From DATLHO01 sp035539855 (GTDB lineage Bacteria; Bacteroidota; Ignavibacteria; OLB7), in contig DATLHO010000247.1 in the NCBI GenBank assembly GCA_035539855.1, forward strand, positions 1 through 25,162: DNA of 25,162 nt, read 5' to 3'. A model generated the notes under the pieces. It was not told where the DNA came from and made no database searches. It saw only the letters and a list, made by a program, of their open reading frames with translations. A program made the position numbers and the translations under genes. Positions 15,558-22,681 of this stretch are shown piece by piece. How positions within the stretch are numbered: the first letter of the stretch is position 1; each line of letters opens with the position of its first letter.

Positions 15558-17981
15558 ATGATCATGAACACACGCTCTCTGGCCAGATTCGCCGCGACAG
15601 GATCGCTCCTGCTCGGGGGCCTGGCGCTGCAGCCCGGGCTCCGGGCACAGGAGCCGACCACGATACAGGCGCCGGTTTCGACGGGATTCGGCGTGTACAC
15701 GCCGGTTGCGCCCACGCCGACGCGGCCCGAAGCCGGACTCAGCGAGCCCGGCGTCTCCGATGGATTCTCGAACGTCTCGACCGCCGGCGGTCGCTTCGCG
15801 TGGATGAACTTCTTCTCGCAGCCCGAGAGAACCCTGCTCGAGCGCAACGAATTCGTCGTCCGTCCGGAGGCGTTCGGCAGCTTCGGCGAGCTCTACAACA
15901 AGTCGAGCGGCGGCCAGCAACTGGGAACGTTCGTCACGGTCGATGCGGTTGTTCACGGTCTGCGCGTCACGGTCGCCGAGGCCGAGCGCCGTCTCGAGCG
16001 TGAATACATGGCGCCGACGCTCGGCGCGCTCCTCGGTACGCTCGCGCGCACCGTGGGCGGACAGCTTGCGTCGGAGCGCAACCCGACCGTTGCGGCATCG
16101 CTTGCGCAGGTCCTCGCCTACGTCGAGACCGGCCGCGCCCTCGTCGATCCCGACGCCGCGATCAACGCGCGCGTCCGGGAGGCGGTCGAGGCCGAGCTGG
16201 GCCGCATCAACGCCGCCGCCGGCGTCGGCACCTCGTCGGTGCTGCCCGGCCGCCGCATCGACTACTCGGTCTTCGCGCCGCAGGGGCACTACCGTCTCAA
16301 CGAGACCTTTGGCGGATACTATCGCGCGAAGACGTGGCTGAGCACCGTCGGGCTGTCGCTCGAGGATGCCGATGGCGACCTCGACGCCGACGAGGCCCGC
16401 CGGGCGACGCTGCTGGCGCGCGCCATCGATGCCGCATCGAGCGAGGATCGCTTCGCCGAGCGCTACCACGACCTTTACGAGCTGAGCGCGTTTCTCGGCG
16501 GCCGCACCGACGGTGACATCACCTCGGAGATGCTCGCCGGCGCGCTTCGCGGATACTTCGGCCGCGTCATGAGCGGAGCGACCAGCGCGATGGCGACCGA
16601 CTCGGTGATGCTCGGCCTCGCGCGCTATGCGCAGTCACAGCTTCCCCAGGCAAGCCGCTCCGGTGTGCTGCGCCTGATGCCGCTTTCCTCGCCGCGCGGC
16701 CTCGTCGACAATCTGGCCGGCGGCCGCCGCCTGGCTCCGAGCACCGCGATCAGCGCGGCCGTTCTCTCCGACATCGGCGCCGCCGACGCGCGCGCGGCCG
16801 AGTCGCTGCGCCGGGCGTTTGCCGCCCGCGTCAAGGAGGACTGGGTGCAGAGCCTGGAGTGGACGCTGCTGTACACGATGCAGCCGCTCGTCGTCGAGCC
16901 GGCGGAGTCCAGCGGATACCCGCGCTTTGCGCGCACCGACGCCTGGCGCGCGATGCGCACGGCGAGCGCGCTCGGCGCATGGGCCGACTTCCAGCATCCG
17001 CTCAGCTCGATCGCGGTCAAGCCGATTCGCGTCGGATCCGACGGCGCGACGTCGAGCGACCTTGCGACGAGCGGGTACGTCGAGCCGACACCCGAGGGCT
17101 GGAGCCGCGTCTCGTCGCTCGCCGGGTTCCTGCGCGACGGCTTCTCGAGCGCCCGCTACGGCAGCGCGATCGGCCGCGAGCTCGAGGCACGCTTCCGTGA
17201 CATCGAAAACACGTCGGCGCGGCTGATGCAGATCGCCGCCGCCGAGCTCAGCGGGCGCGATCTCACCGACGCGCAGCTCGAGCTCATCGAGTCGATGCCG
17301 GCGCGCATCGCCGCCTACGAGACATTCTCGGATCGCTCGCTCAGCGACGGGGCCCCGATCGTCGCCGGCGTCTCGAGCGGCGCCTCCGGCGTCAAGCCCG
17401 CGACGGGACATCCTCTCGCGCTCTACGTGATCGTGCCGCGCAACGACGGCGTCGGCGGACTGATGCTCACCCGCGGCGGCGTCTACAGCTACTACGAGGT
17501 CGAGGGCGACGCCGCGGCGTGGATGCGCTCGATCACGAGCGGCTCCGGCGACGCGCGTCCGAGCGGATCGTGGACCAGCTCGTTCCTAGCCGGCGGCCGG
17601 AGCTTCTCGCAGGATTCGCGGCGCTTCCAGGTGGTCGAGAGCCCGCTGCCGATGACCGTGGCGTACACGCCGACGAAGGAGGAGAAGAAGCAGCGTCTGT
17701 TCACGGTCGATCTCGATATGGAGTCGAATTCCGTCAGCAGCTCACAGGGTGAGCTCTGGTACACCGTGCGCGCGCCCGAGCTCGACGGCGTCGACATTAT
17801 CGTCTCGGTGCTGAACACGGCCGGCCGCGAGGTCTATCGTACGACTCCCGCGCGCATCCAGTCCGGCAAGCGCTACGACGTCATCCGCGTCGAGGAGCTG
17901 CTGCCCGGCCAGTACTTCATCCGCGTGACCGACTACACCGACCGGACGCTCGCATCGGGTCGGTTCATGGTGGTGCGCTAG
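15558..17981 (+). CDS. Secreted DUF3160 protein with T9SS-type sorting-like C-terminus
   Basis: 807 residues from the ATG at 15558, which has GAGGAG ending 7 nt upstream; the frame extends further 5' but that part lacks a start signal. Residues 1-30 are a Sec signal peptide (cleavage after LRA). The body matches DUF3160 by its characteristic blocks: NEFVVRPEAFGSFGELY, FVTVDAVVHGLRVTV, ELSAFLGGRTDGDIT and YPRFARTDAWRAM, the last followed by a WADFQH block. Residues 725-807 form a beta-sandwich resembling type A sorting domains (VSVLNTAGREVYR, then LLPGQYFIRV, then a final strand ending FMVVR). The function of DUF3160 proteins is unknown to me. I infer secretion to the cell surface or medium. 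It sits between two sigma/anti-sigma cassettes and may belong to their regulon. Confidence 0.85.
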   Translation: MIMNTRSLARFAATGSLLLGGLALQPGLRAQEPTTIQAPVSTGFGVYTPVAPTPTRPEAGLSEPGVSDGFSNVSTAGGRFAWMNFFSQPERTLLERNEFVVRPEAFGSFGELYNKSSGGQQLGTFVTVDAVVHGLRVTVAEAERRLEREYMAPTLGALLGTLARTVGGQLASERNPTVAASLAQVLAYVETGRALVDPDAAINARVREAVEAELGRINAAAGVGTSSVLPGRRIDYSVFAPQGHYRLNETFGGYYRAKTWLSTVGLSLEDADGDLDADEARRATLLARAIDAASSEDRFAERYHDLYELSAFLGGRTDGDITSEMLAGALRGYFGRVMSGATSAMATDSVMLGLARYAQSQLPQASRSGVLRLMPLSSPRGLVDNLAGGRRLAPSTAISAAVLSDIGAADARAAESLRRAFAARVKEDWVQSLEWTLLYTMQPLVVEPAESSGYPRFARTDAWRAMRTASALGAWADFQHPLSSIAVKPIRVGSDGATSSDLATSGYVEPTPEGWSRVSSLAGFLRDGFSSARYGSAIGRELEARFRDIENTSARLMQIAAAELSGRDLTDAQLELIESMPARIAAYETFSDRSLSDGAPIVAGVSSGASGVKPATGHPLALYVIVPRNDGVGGLMLTRGGVYSYYEVEGDAAAWMRSITSGSGDARPSGSWTSSFLAGGRSFSQDSRRFQVVESPLPMTVAYTPTKEEKKQRLFTVDLDMESNSVSSSQGELWYTVRAPELDGVDIIVSVLNTAGREVYRTTPARIQSGKRYDVIRVEELLPGQYFIRVTDYTDRTLASGRFMVVR

Positions 17982-18008
17982 TGCGCGCCGCACACCGTTC
18001 GTCGAATG

Positions 18009-18046
18009 GCCAGGCCGGGGCAATGCTCCGGCCTGGCTCGTTTTGT
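18009..18046 (+). terminator. Intrinsic terminator after the DUF3160 gene
   Basis: GCCAGGCCGG (18009-18018) pairs perfectly with CCGGCCTGGC (18028-18037), followed by TCGTTTTGTG. It lies 27 nt after the stop codon. Confidence 0.85.
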
Positions 18047-18134
18047 GCGCGCCTTTTGTGTAACTACCGGCCGTCCGGATCGCCGCGCGCCAACCTTTCG
18101 CCGGTAGCCATCGTTGGCCCGTGGACCCCGTCCT

Positions 18135-18159
18135 GTTACATCCCACATTCCACCGTGTC
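18135..18159 (+). promoter_or_regulatory. ECF-type promoter element GTTACA-N16-GTC, second cassette
   Basis: GTTACA at 18135-18140 and GTC at 18157-18159 (context GTCT), separated by 16 nt, 30 nt before the GTG start of the second ECF sigma gene. Boxes and spacing match those at 12585-12609 exactly, and the upstream context is also similar (CCCCG a few bases before GTTACA). This suggests autoregulation or cross-regulation by the two sigma factors. Confidence 0.5.
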
Positions 18160-18189
18160 TGGTAAACGTCAGACCGGTCTTCAATCCAG

Positions 18190-18813
18190 GTGTCGGTAAC
18201 GAGCGACCATACCGCGTCGGTGCTGCACACTCTCTGCGACGACGATCTTTTCGTCCGCTTCGCCGAGGGTGACGATCGCGCGTTCACGACGCTGTACGAG
18301 CGCTACCGCGAGCGTCTTCTGGGATACGTCCATTCGCTGCTCGGCAACGACAACGCGGCGGCGGACGATGTCTTTCAGGAGTGCTTCCTGCGGCTGTTCC
18401 GCGAGCGTGAGCGAGTGCGCTGCGGAACCGCTTCAAACATCGTCAACGTCGGCGGTTGGCTCTTCCGCGTCGCGCGGAATCTCTCGCTCAACCAGATCCG
18501 CTCCGGACGATACCTGGCGGCCCTTCCTCCCGAGTACAACGAACAGCTGCTGGTCACCGTCGAGGAGGCGCATTCCGGCGTCTTCGACGATGCACCGAGC
18601 GAGCAGGCCCTGATGGATGCGATCGCGGTCGTTCTCGAGACACTTCCAGCCGGATTGCGCGAGGTCTTCGTGCTCCGGGAAATGAACGGACTCGGCTATG
18701 CCGAGACCGCGTCGATCATGGGGTGTTCCGAGGAAGCCGCGCGCATGCGCCTGAGCCGTGCCCGCAGCGCGATCCGTCGCGCGCTCCAGCCGATGTTCGC
18801 CGATCGCGCCTGA
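18190..18813 (+). CDS. ECF-type RNA polymerase sigma factor, second paralogous cassette
   Basis: 207 residues. Region 2 (about 20-95) shows TLYERYRERLLGYVHSLLG, ADDVFQECFLRLFRERER and GWLFRVARNLSLNQIRS. Region 4 (about 145-203) shows LPAGLREVFVLREMNGLGYAE, followed by a helix-turn-helix with EEAARMRLSRARSAIRRAL. It starts at the GTG at 18190 with no good Shine-Dalgarno sequence. It is paralogous to the factor at 12646, region by region. The anti-sigma gene begins 64 nt after its stop, less tightly packed than in the first cassette, but I see no terminator between them. It probably directs transcription of its own cassette from the GTTACA element. Confidence 0.93.
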   Translation: MSVTSDHTASVLHTLCDDDLFVRFAEGDDRAFTTLYERYRERLLGYVHSLLGNDNAAADDVFQECFLRLFRERERVRCGTASNIVNVGGWLFRVARNLSLNQIRSGRYLAALPPEYNEQLLVTVEEAHSGVFDDAPSEQALMDAIAVVLETLPAGLREVFVLREMNGLGYAETASIMGCSEEAARMRLSRARSAIRRALQPMFADRA

Positions 18814-18877
18814 TCGGTCTGACCGTGCCCGCCATACGCGGGTCGTCCTCTTTACCGTCCCTGCACCGTGTGTTGCC

Positions 18878-20422
18878 GTGTCGGAGCTCGAAGCTCTCAT
18901 ATCGAAACACCTTGATGGCGAGCTGTCGCCCTCGGAGCTCGTCGAGCTCCGACGCCTGCTCGCGTCGAGTCCCGACGCGCTCGCGACGTTCCGCGAGATG
19001 ACGGCGATTCGCCGCGCCGCCCGCCGCGCGCCGACGATGCGCAGTCCCTCGCCCGCGACCGAGTCCCGGCTCTTCCGCCGTCTCGGACGCGAAGTTCTCG
19101 GCCCGACGCCCGTCGCTCCCGCCGGCGCTTCGCGTCCAGGCGTTTCGCGCTCGGTCGTTTCGCGCGTCGGCGCTTCGCGCGCCGCGGCTCCGATGACCCG
19201 CCGCATGGCCGCCGCCGCCTCGCTCTTCTTGATCGCGCTCATCGCCGTCGGCTCGATGCTGACACTCTTCGTCGACGCGCCGCTGCCCAATGCACCGGTC
19301 GCCGGCGCGGCCAACGGCGCAGCAACGGCTCCGCGCACCGGCACCGCTTCGCCGGAGCTTGCGGACGCACGCTCGGCGCGCACCGATGGCGGCGCGACCG
19401 ATGGGAGCGGCGTCTTGAATGGGCGCCGCGACGCCGATGCTCTCGCGTCGAACGATGCCCTCGCATCGAATGATGGCATCGCGTCGACCGACGGCGCACG
19501 GCTGCCGTCGACGAGCCAGCGAGCGAGGGCGCGTCGCGATCGGAGCGACGCGCGGCAGACTAGCGTGACGGCGACTGCAATTGACAGGAGCGCACTGCGC
19601 TTCGTCGGCGCCGAGAACCCGACTACGCGGCCGAGCGACGGCGCCGGGATCGATGGCTCGGTTGATCCGTCGAACGAAGCCCGGCCGACTGACACCGCGC
19701 CGAGCGAGACGGTTCCGAGCGAGACCGCGCCGATTCCCTACGCCGAGCGCGTCGATTCCATCCCGACACTCGATCCACGATTGGCGGACGCTCCGCCGCT
19801 GCTGCCGGTCCCCGATAGCGACCGCGGTCGGCCGGGCGTCGGCGCGGCGGTTCGCTACGGCACGTCGATCATCGACGGCACGCCGTCGGAGCGCGCGCAG
19901 GACTTCAGCGTCGGTCTCGAGCTCGCGGTCGCCGACGGACAGCGCGTGACGCTGCTGGCCGGCCGTTCCGCCGCGGTCACCGAGCAACGAGCGTTCAACA
20001 CGCACTCGGTTCCCGCGCGCGTGGCCACGAGCGACGACAAGGACGAGGGCGCATCGCTGCAGCGCGTCGACGAGACGCCCGTGCCGTACGATCTCGACGT
20101 CGACAAGGAGTGGTGGCTCGGCCTCGGCTACAACGTCGACCTGCTCGCCGACAACGGCTTCGAGATCAGCGCCGGCGCCCGCGGCGGTGTCGGCGCGCGC
20201 TCGCTGCGCATCGGCCTGGAGGCTCCGGTCCGCTACAACCTCAGCGATCGCTTCGCGATCGAGGCCGTGATGTCGGGCGCCTACGTCGTGCCGCACAACA
20301 GCGCGCGCAACGAGTTCTCGGTGCAGAGCACGAGCGACGGCTTCCTCTATGAGGGCGAGACCGAGCACACCTCGTTCAGCACCTACGGCGTCTCGATCGG
20401 CGTGCGCGTCGCGCTCGATTGA
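18878..20422 (+). CDS. Envelope-spanning anti-sigma protein with C-terminal outer-membrane beta-barrel-like domain, second cassette
   Basis: 514 residues from the GTG at 18878. The frame runs further 5' into the sigma gene, but only from this GTG does the N-terminus align with its paralogue (ALISKHLDGELSPSELVEL against DLISQYIDGELSGEAEAEL). The zinc HxxxCxxC motif is again absent (RLLASSPDA). One transmembrane helix at about 109-131 is followed by a linker of about 190 residues rich in Ala, Ser, Asp and Thr with short repeats (ALASND, APSET). Residues 320-514 are strand-rich and align with the other cassette's C-terminus: EWWLGLGYNV to EFWAGAGYRI, EISAGARGGVG to QAGAGAWGGYG, and a terminal GVRVALD to GVTVLME. 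I infer the same inner-to-outer-membrane topology. Neither protein ends in the aromatic residue usual for barrels. Confidence 0.8.
   Translation: MSELEALISKHLDGELSPSELVELRRLLASSPDALATFREMTAIRRAARRAPTMRSPSPATESRLFRRLGREVLGPTPVAPAGASRPGVSRSVVSRVGASRAAAPMTRRMAAAASLFLIALIAVGSMLTLFVDAPLPNAPVAGAANGAATAPRTGTASPELADARSARTDGGATDGSGVLNGRRDADALASNDALASNDGIASTDGARLPSTSQRARARRDRSDARQTSVTATAIDRSALRFVGAENPTTRPSDGAGIDGSVDPSNEARPTDTAPSETVPSETAPIPYAERVDSIPTLDPRLADAPPLLPVPDSDRGRPGVGAAVRYGTSIIDGTPSERAQDFSVGLELAVADGQRVTLLAGRSAAVTEQRAFNTHSVPARVATSDDKDEGASLQRVDETPVPYDLDVDKEWWLGLGYNVDLLADNGFEISAGARGGVGARSLRIGLEAPVRYNLSDRFAIEAVMSGAYVVPHNSARNEFSVQSTSDGFLYEGETEHTSFSTYGVSIGVRVALD
19124..19183 (+). repeat. 15-bp tandem repeat before the transmembrane helix of the second anti-sigma
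   Basis: Four units starting at 19124, 19139, 19154 and 19169 share the core TTCGCG: GGCGCTTCGCGTCCA, GGCGTTTCGCGCTCG, GTCGTTTCGCGCGTC, GGCGCTTCGCGCGCC. They code for the pentapeptides GASRP, GVSRS, VVSRV and GASRA in the basic juxtamembrane stretch on the cytoplasmic side. Confidence 0.8.
19436..19489 (+). repeat. 18-bp tandem repeat in the linker of the second anti-sigma
   Basis: Three 18-bp units at 19436, 19454 and 19472 code for DALASN, DALASN and DGIAST. They lie in the periplasmic linker, where the other cassette has its 15-bp DAGAA repeat. The in-frame period means copy number can change without breaking the frame. Confidence 0.8.
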
Positions 20423-20429
20423 GCGCTCG

Positions 20430-20519
20430 ACGCCGCTGTTCACTGCGCCGCGGCTGTTTGCGCCTCGGCTCTCTGTGCCGGCGCTCTCGGCTCCGGCGCT
20501 CATAACGCCGCTCGCTGCG
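20430..20519. repeat. 15-bp tandem repeat directly after the second anti-sigma stop codon
   Basis: Six units start at 20430, 20445, 20460, 20475, 20490 and 20505, with approximate consensus GCGCCGCGGCTCTCT. The array begins 7 nt after the TGA and fills most of the 161-bp gap to the next gene. It is non-coding in the gene's frame. I see no terminator in this gap, so the downstream secreted-protein genes may be reached by read-through. Confidence 0.75.
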
Positions 20520-20583
20520 TTGCTCGTCGCCTCCCCCCGCTCTATCTTCCCCGATTGCCTACACCAGCTCCGGAACGAATACC

Positions 20584-21579
20584 ATGCGGAATCTCCTACG
20601 TCTTGCTCTCCTCGCGGTCGTCCTCGTCCTGGCTGCGCGGAGCGAATCGAGTGCGCAGCTACTGACACCTTTCTACGTGCACGAGGGATACGACGCTGCG
20701 CTGCAGAAGGCGCGCGACACGCTCGCGGCCGACGCCTACCTGGTCTACGCCGGAACGTTCGGAGACCTCGACCTCGCGCAGTTCGGCTTCCCGCTCCCGA
20801 TCACGCTGAACTTCTACCAGGACCTCGTGCCACAGTCGGGCTTCACCCCGGCACGCTATCCCGGTCAGGCCGACGCGTGGGGATACGTGTTCAACTCCCC
20901 GTCGAAGGGCCAGACGATGAGCCTCGTCGTGTTGAATTCTTTTCTCCTTGGAGGCTGGACGGTCCAGGGTGTCCCGGTCGAGCTGCCGCTGCCGGCCGTG
21001 CTCGTCGACACGCTGGACCTCACGGTCAGCGGCGCTCGCAGCGACACGGCGGTCTTCCGGCTCAAGCGTAATCCCGACTACCAGGGCTATCACGCGCAGT
21101 ACCCGAACAAGCAGCCGAACTTCGTGACGCTGGGCGCGGGACTTCCCCAGGGCATCCCGACGCCGCCGGACTTTGACGTCTCCGGTCCGATCTGGTCGTT
21201 CACCTACACGCGCAGCGGAGACACCGCGGGGATGATCTGCCTGGTCGCGAGCACGTCGGGCATGACCGCCTGTCGCATCGTCGCCCCGTCGGCCGTGCCG
21301 TCGGAGAATGACGCTGCGCGCGCGTCGCTGCGCGCGGTGCCGAACCCGGGCGGCGACCACGTGCGCTTCGTCGTCGATGGCGCGCTTCGTGGCGAGGTGT
21401 CGCTCGAGCTGCTCGACGCCCGTGGCGCGCTCGTCTCGGATCTCTCGCGCAGTCTTCTCGACAACGACCTGCACGCAGCGGAGCTCGACGCCTCGTCGCT
21501 TGCGCCGGGCGTCTACTTCTGCCGCCTCGTCGTCGACGGCGCCGCGTCCGTCCTGCCGATCACGATCGGAGCACGATGA
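20584..21579 (+). CDS. Secreted protein with T9SS type A sorting-like domain, first tandem paralogue
   Basis: 331 residues. Sec signal peptide 1-24 (cleavage after SSA). Residues about 25-245 are of unknown family, with a conserved segment from PIW at 202 containing two cysteines (219 and 230). Residues 247-331 match the type A sorting pattern: VPNPGGDHVRF, LELLDARGALV, LAPGVYFCRLV and a last strand ending PITIGAR. I infer export by Sec and then the type IX system to the cell surface. It shares 4 nt (ATGA) with the next gene, a coupled pair, and is recognisably homologous to it. The ATG at 20584 fits the signal peptide. Confidence 0.8.
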   Translation: MRNLLRLALLAVVLVLAARSESSAQLLTPFYVHEGYDAALQKARDTLAADAYLVYAGTFGDLDLAQFGFPLPITLNFYQDLVPQSGFTPARYPGQADAWGYVFNSPSKGQTMSLVVLNSFLLGGWTVQGVPVELPLPAVLVDTLDLTVSGARSDTAVFRLKRNPDYQGYHAQYPNKQPNFVTLGAGLPQGIPTPPDFDVSGPIWSFTYTRSGDTAGMICLVASTSGMTACRIVAPSAVPSENDAARASLRAVPNPGGDHVRFVVDGALRGEVSLELLDARGALVSDLSRSLLDNDLHAAELDASSLAPGVYFCRLVVDGAASVLPITIGAR

Positions 21580-22523
21580 GCATGCGACGGATCCTGGTCG
21601 CGCTGCCACTCATCGCCGTCGCTGCGCTTGGCTTCACGGCGAGCACCATGGCACAGACGTCGTTTCTCTCGAGCGACGGATTGCCGACGGCGAACACCCG
21701 CGCGAAGGATGCGCTGGGCGACGATGTCGTCGCGATCACGATCGGCACCGCCGGTCCCGACCCGTTCACCGGCGCTCCCGGATTCGACATCGAGACAGGC
21801 ACGGCGAGCTTCTGGACATACATCCATTACTCGCCGTCGCGCGACCAGGCCGTCGCACACGCACTGTTCCAGGCGCAGCCGGGACAGTACTTCGGTGCCG
21901 GAGATGTCTACGACAACACGACCGGCCTGAGCGCGCAGCTCGCGATCGTGACCAGCGGCGCGTTCGCCGGAAGCGACGCGATGGCCGGCGCGGTTCGATC
22001 CGACGCGGTGTACCAGCGATTCCGGGCGCGCTACGGAGCGATTCACGGCATCCTCGCGACGCTCACGAGCGTGCAGTCGCCGGACCTGCCCGAGCTGCCC
22101 GAGGGATTTCCCACCGACGCCCCGATCTGGACGGTCGTGCTCCGCGACGACTCCGATACGTCGGTGAGCCTCTCGTGCCTCGTGTCGTCGTCCACGGGTC
22201 GCACCGCCTGTGTCTCGAGCGTGCCGCTGTCGGTCGAGGACGAGGCGTCGACGCGGCGCATCGCGATGAGCGTCGTGCCGAATCCGGCGCGCGGACTCGT
22301 TCGCGTCACGCTCTCGAGCGCGGGCCGACGGCTCGACGGATTGCGCCTCGGGCTCTTCGACGCGGCCGGTCGCGAGGTGCTCGATCTGACCGCTTCGCTC
22401 ATCGCCAACGATCTCGCGCATGCCGAGTTCGATGCCGCCGCGCTCGAGGCCGGACGCTACTTCGTGCGCGCGGTCGGCGCCGGTTTCAACAACGTCGTCG
22501 GCACGCTCTCGCTCGGACGCTGA
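21576..22523 (+). CDS. Secreted protein with T9SS type A sorting-like domain, second tandem paralogue
   Basis: 315 residues. Sec signal peptide 1-26 (MRRILVALPLIAVAAL core, cleavage after TMA). A region of unknown family follows, with the PIW segment from 183 and two cysteines (201 and 212) at the same spacing as in the upstream gene. Residues 229-315 are a type A sorting-like domain: VVPNPARGLVRVTL, LGLFDAAGREVLDL, LEAGRYFVRAV, and a terminal LSLGR. The ATG overlaps the previous stop by 4 nt. Function unknown; a surface or secreted protein is likely, possibly working as a pair with its neighbour. Confidence 0.8.
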   Translation: MSMRRILVALPLIAVAALGFTASTMAQTSFLSSDGLPTANTRAKDALGDDVVAITIGTAGPDPFTGAPGFDIETGTASFWTYIHYSPSRDQAVAHALFQAQPGQYFGAGDVYDNTTGLSAQLAIVTSGAFAGSDAMAGAVRSDAVYQRFRARYGAIHGILATLTSVQSPDLPELPEGFPTDAPIWTVVLRDDSDTSVSLSCLVSSSTGRTACVSSVPLSVEDEASTRRIAMSVVPNPARGLVRVTLSSAGRRLDGLRLGLFDAAGREVLDLTASLIANDLAHAEFDAAALEAGRYFVRAVGAGFNNVVGTLSLGR

Positions 22524-22547
22524 GCCACGACGAGGGACTCTTCGAAG

Positions 22548-22580
22548 GCGGCGGGCATCTTGCCCGCCGCTTCTCGTTTC
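22548..22580 (+). terminator. Intrinsic terminator after the tandem secreted-protein genes
   Basis: GCGGCGGGCA (22548-22557) pairs perfectly with TGCCCGCCGC (22561-22570), loop TCT, followed by TTCTCGTTTC. It lies 25 nt after the stop. Confidence 0.85.
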
Positions 22581-22681
22581 GGTACGTTTGGCCCACGGTC
22601 TTCTCCTCCCCGATCGCACGACGTTCTCGTCCGCGAGCTCCCAAGGATCGTCGATTCCTCAACCGATCCCGATCACACCCG

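Noticed and set aside
20349..21071. 240-codon plus-strand frame spanning the end of the second anti-sigma gene and the start of the next gene
   Set aside because: It overlaps two better-supported genes. Its pentapeptide-like repeats come from the non-coding 15-bp array at 20430-20519.
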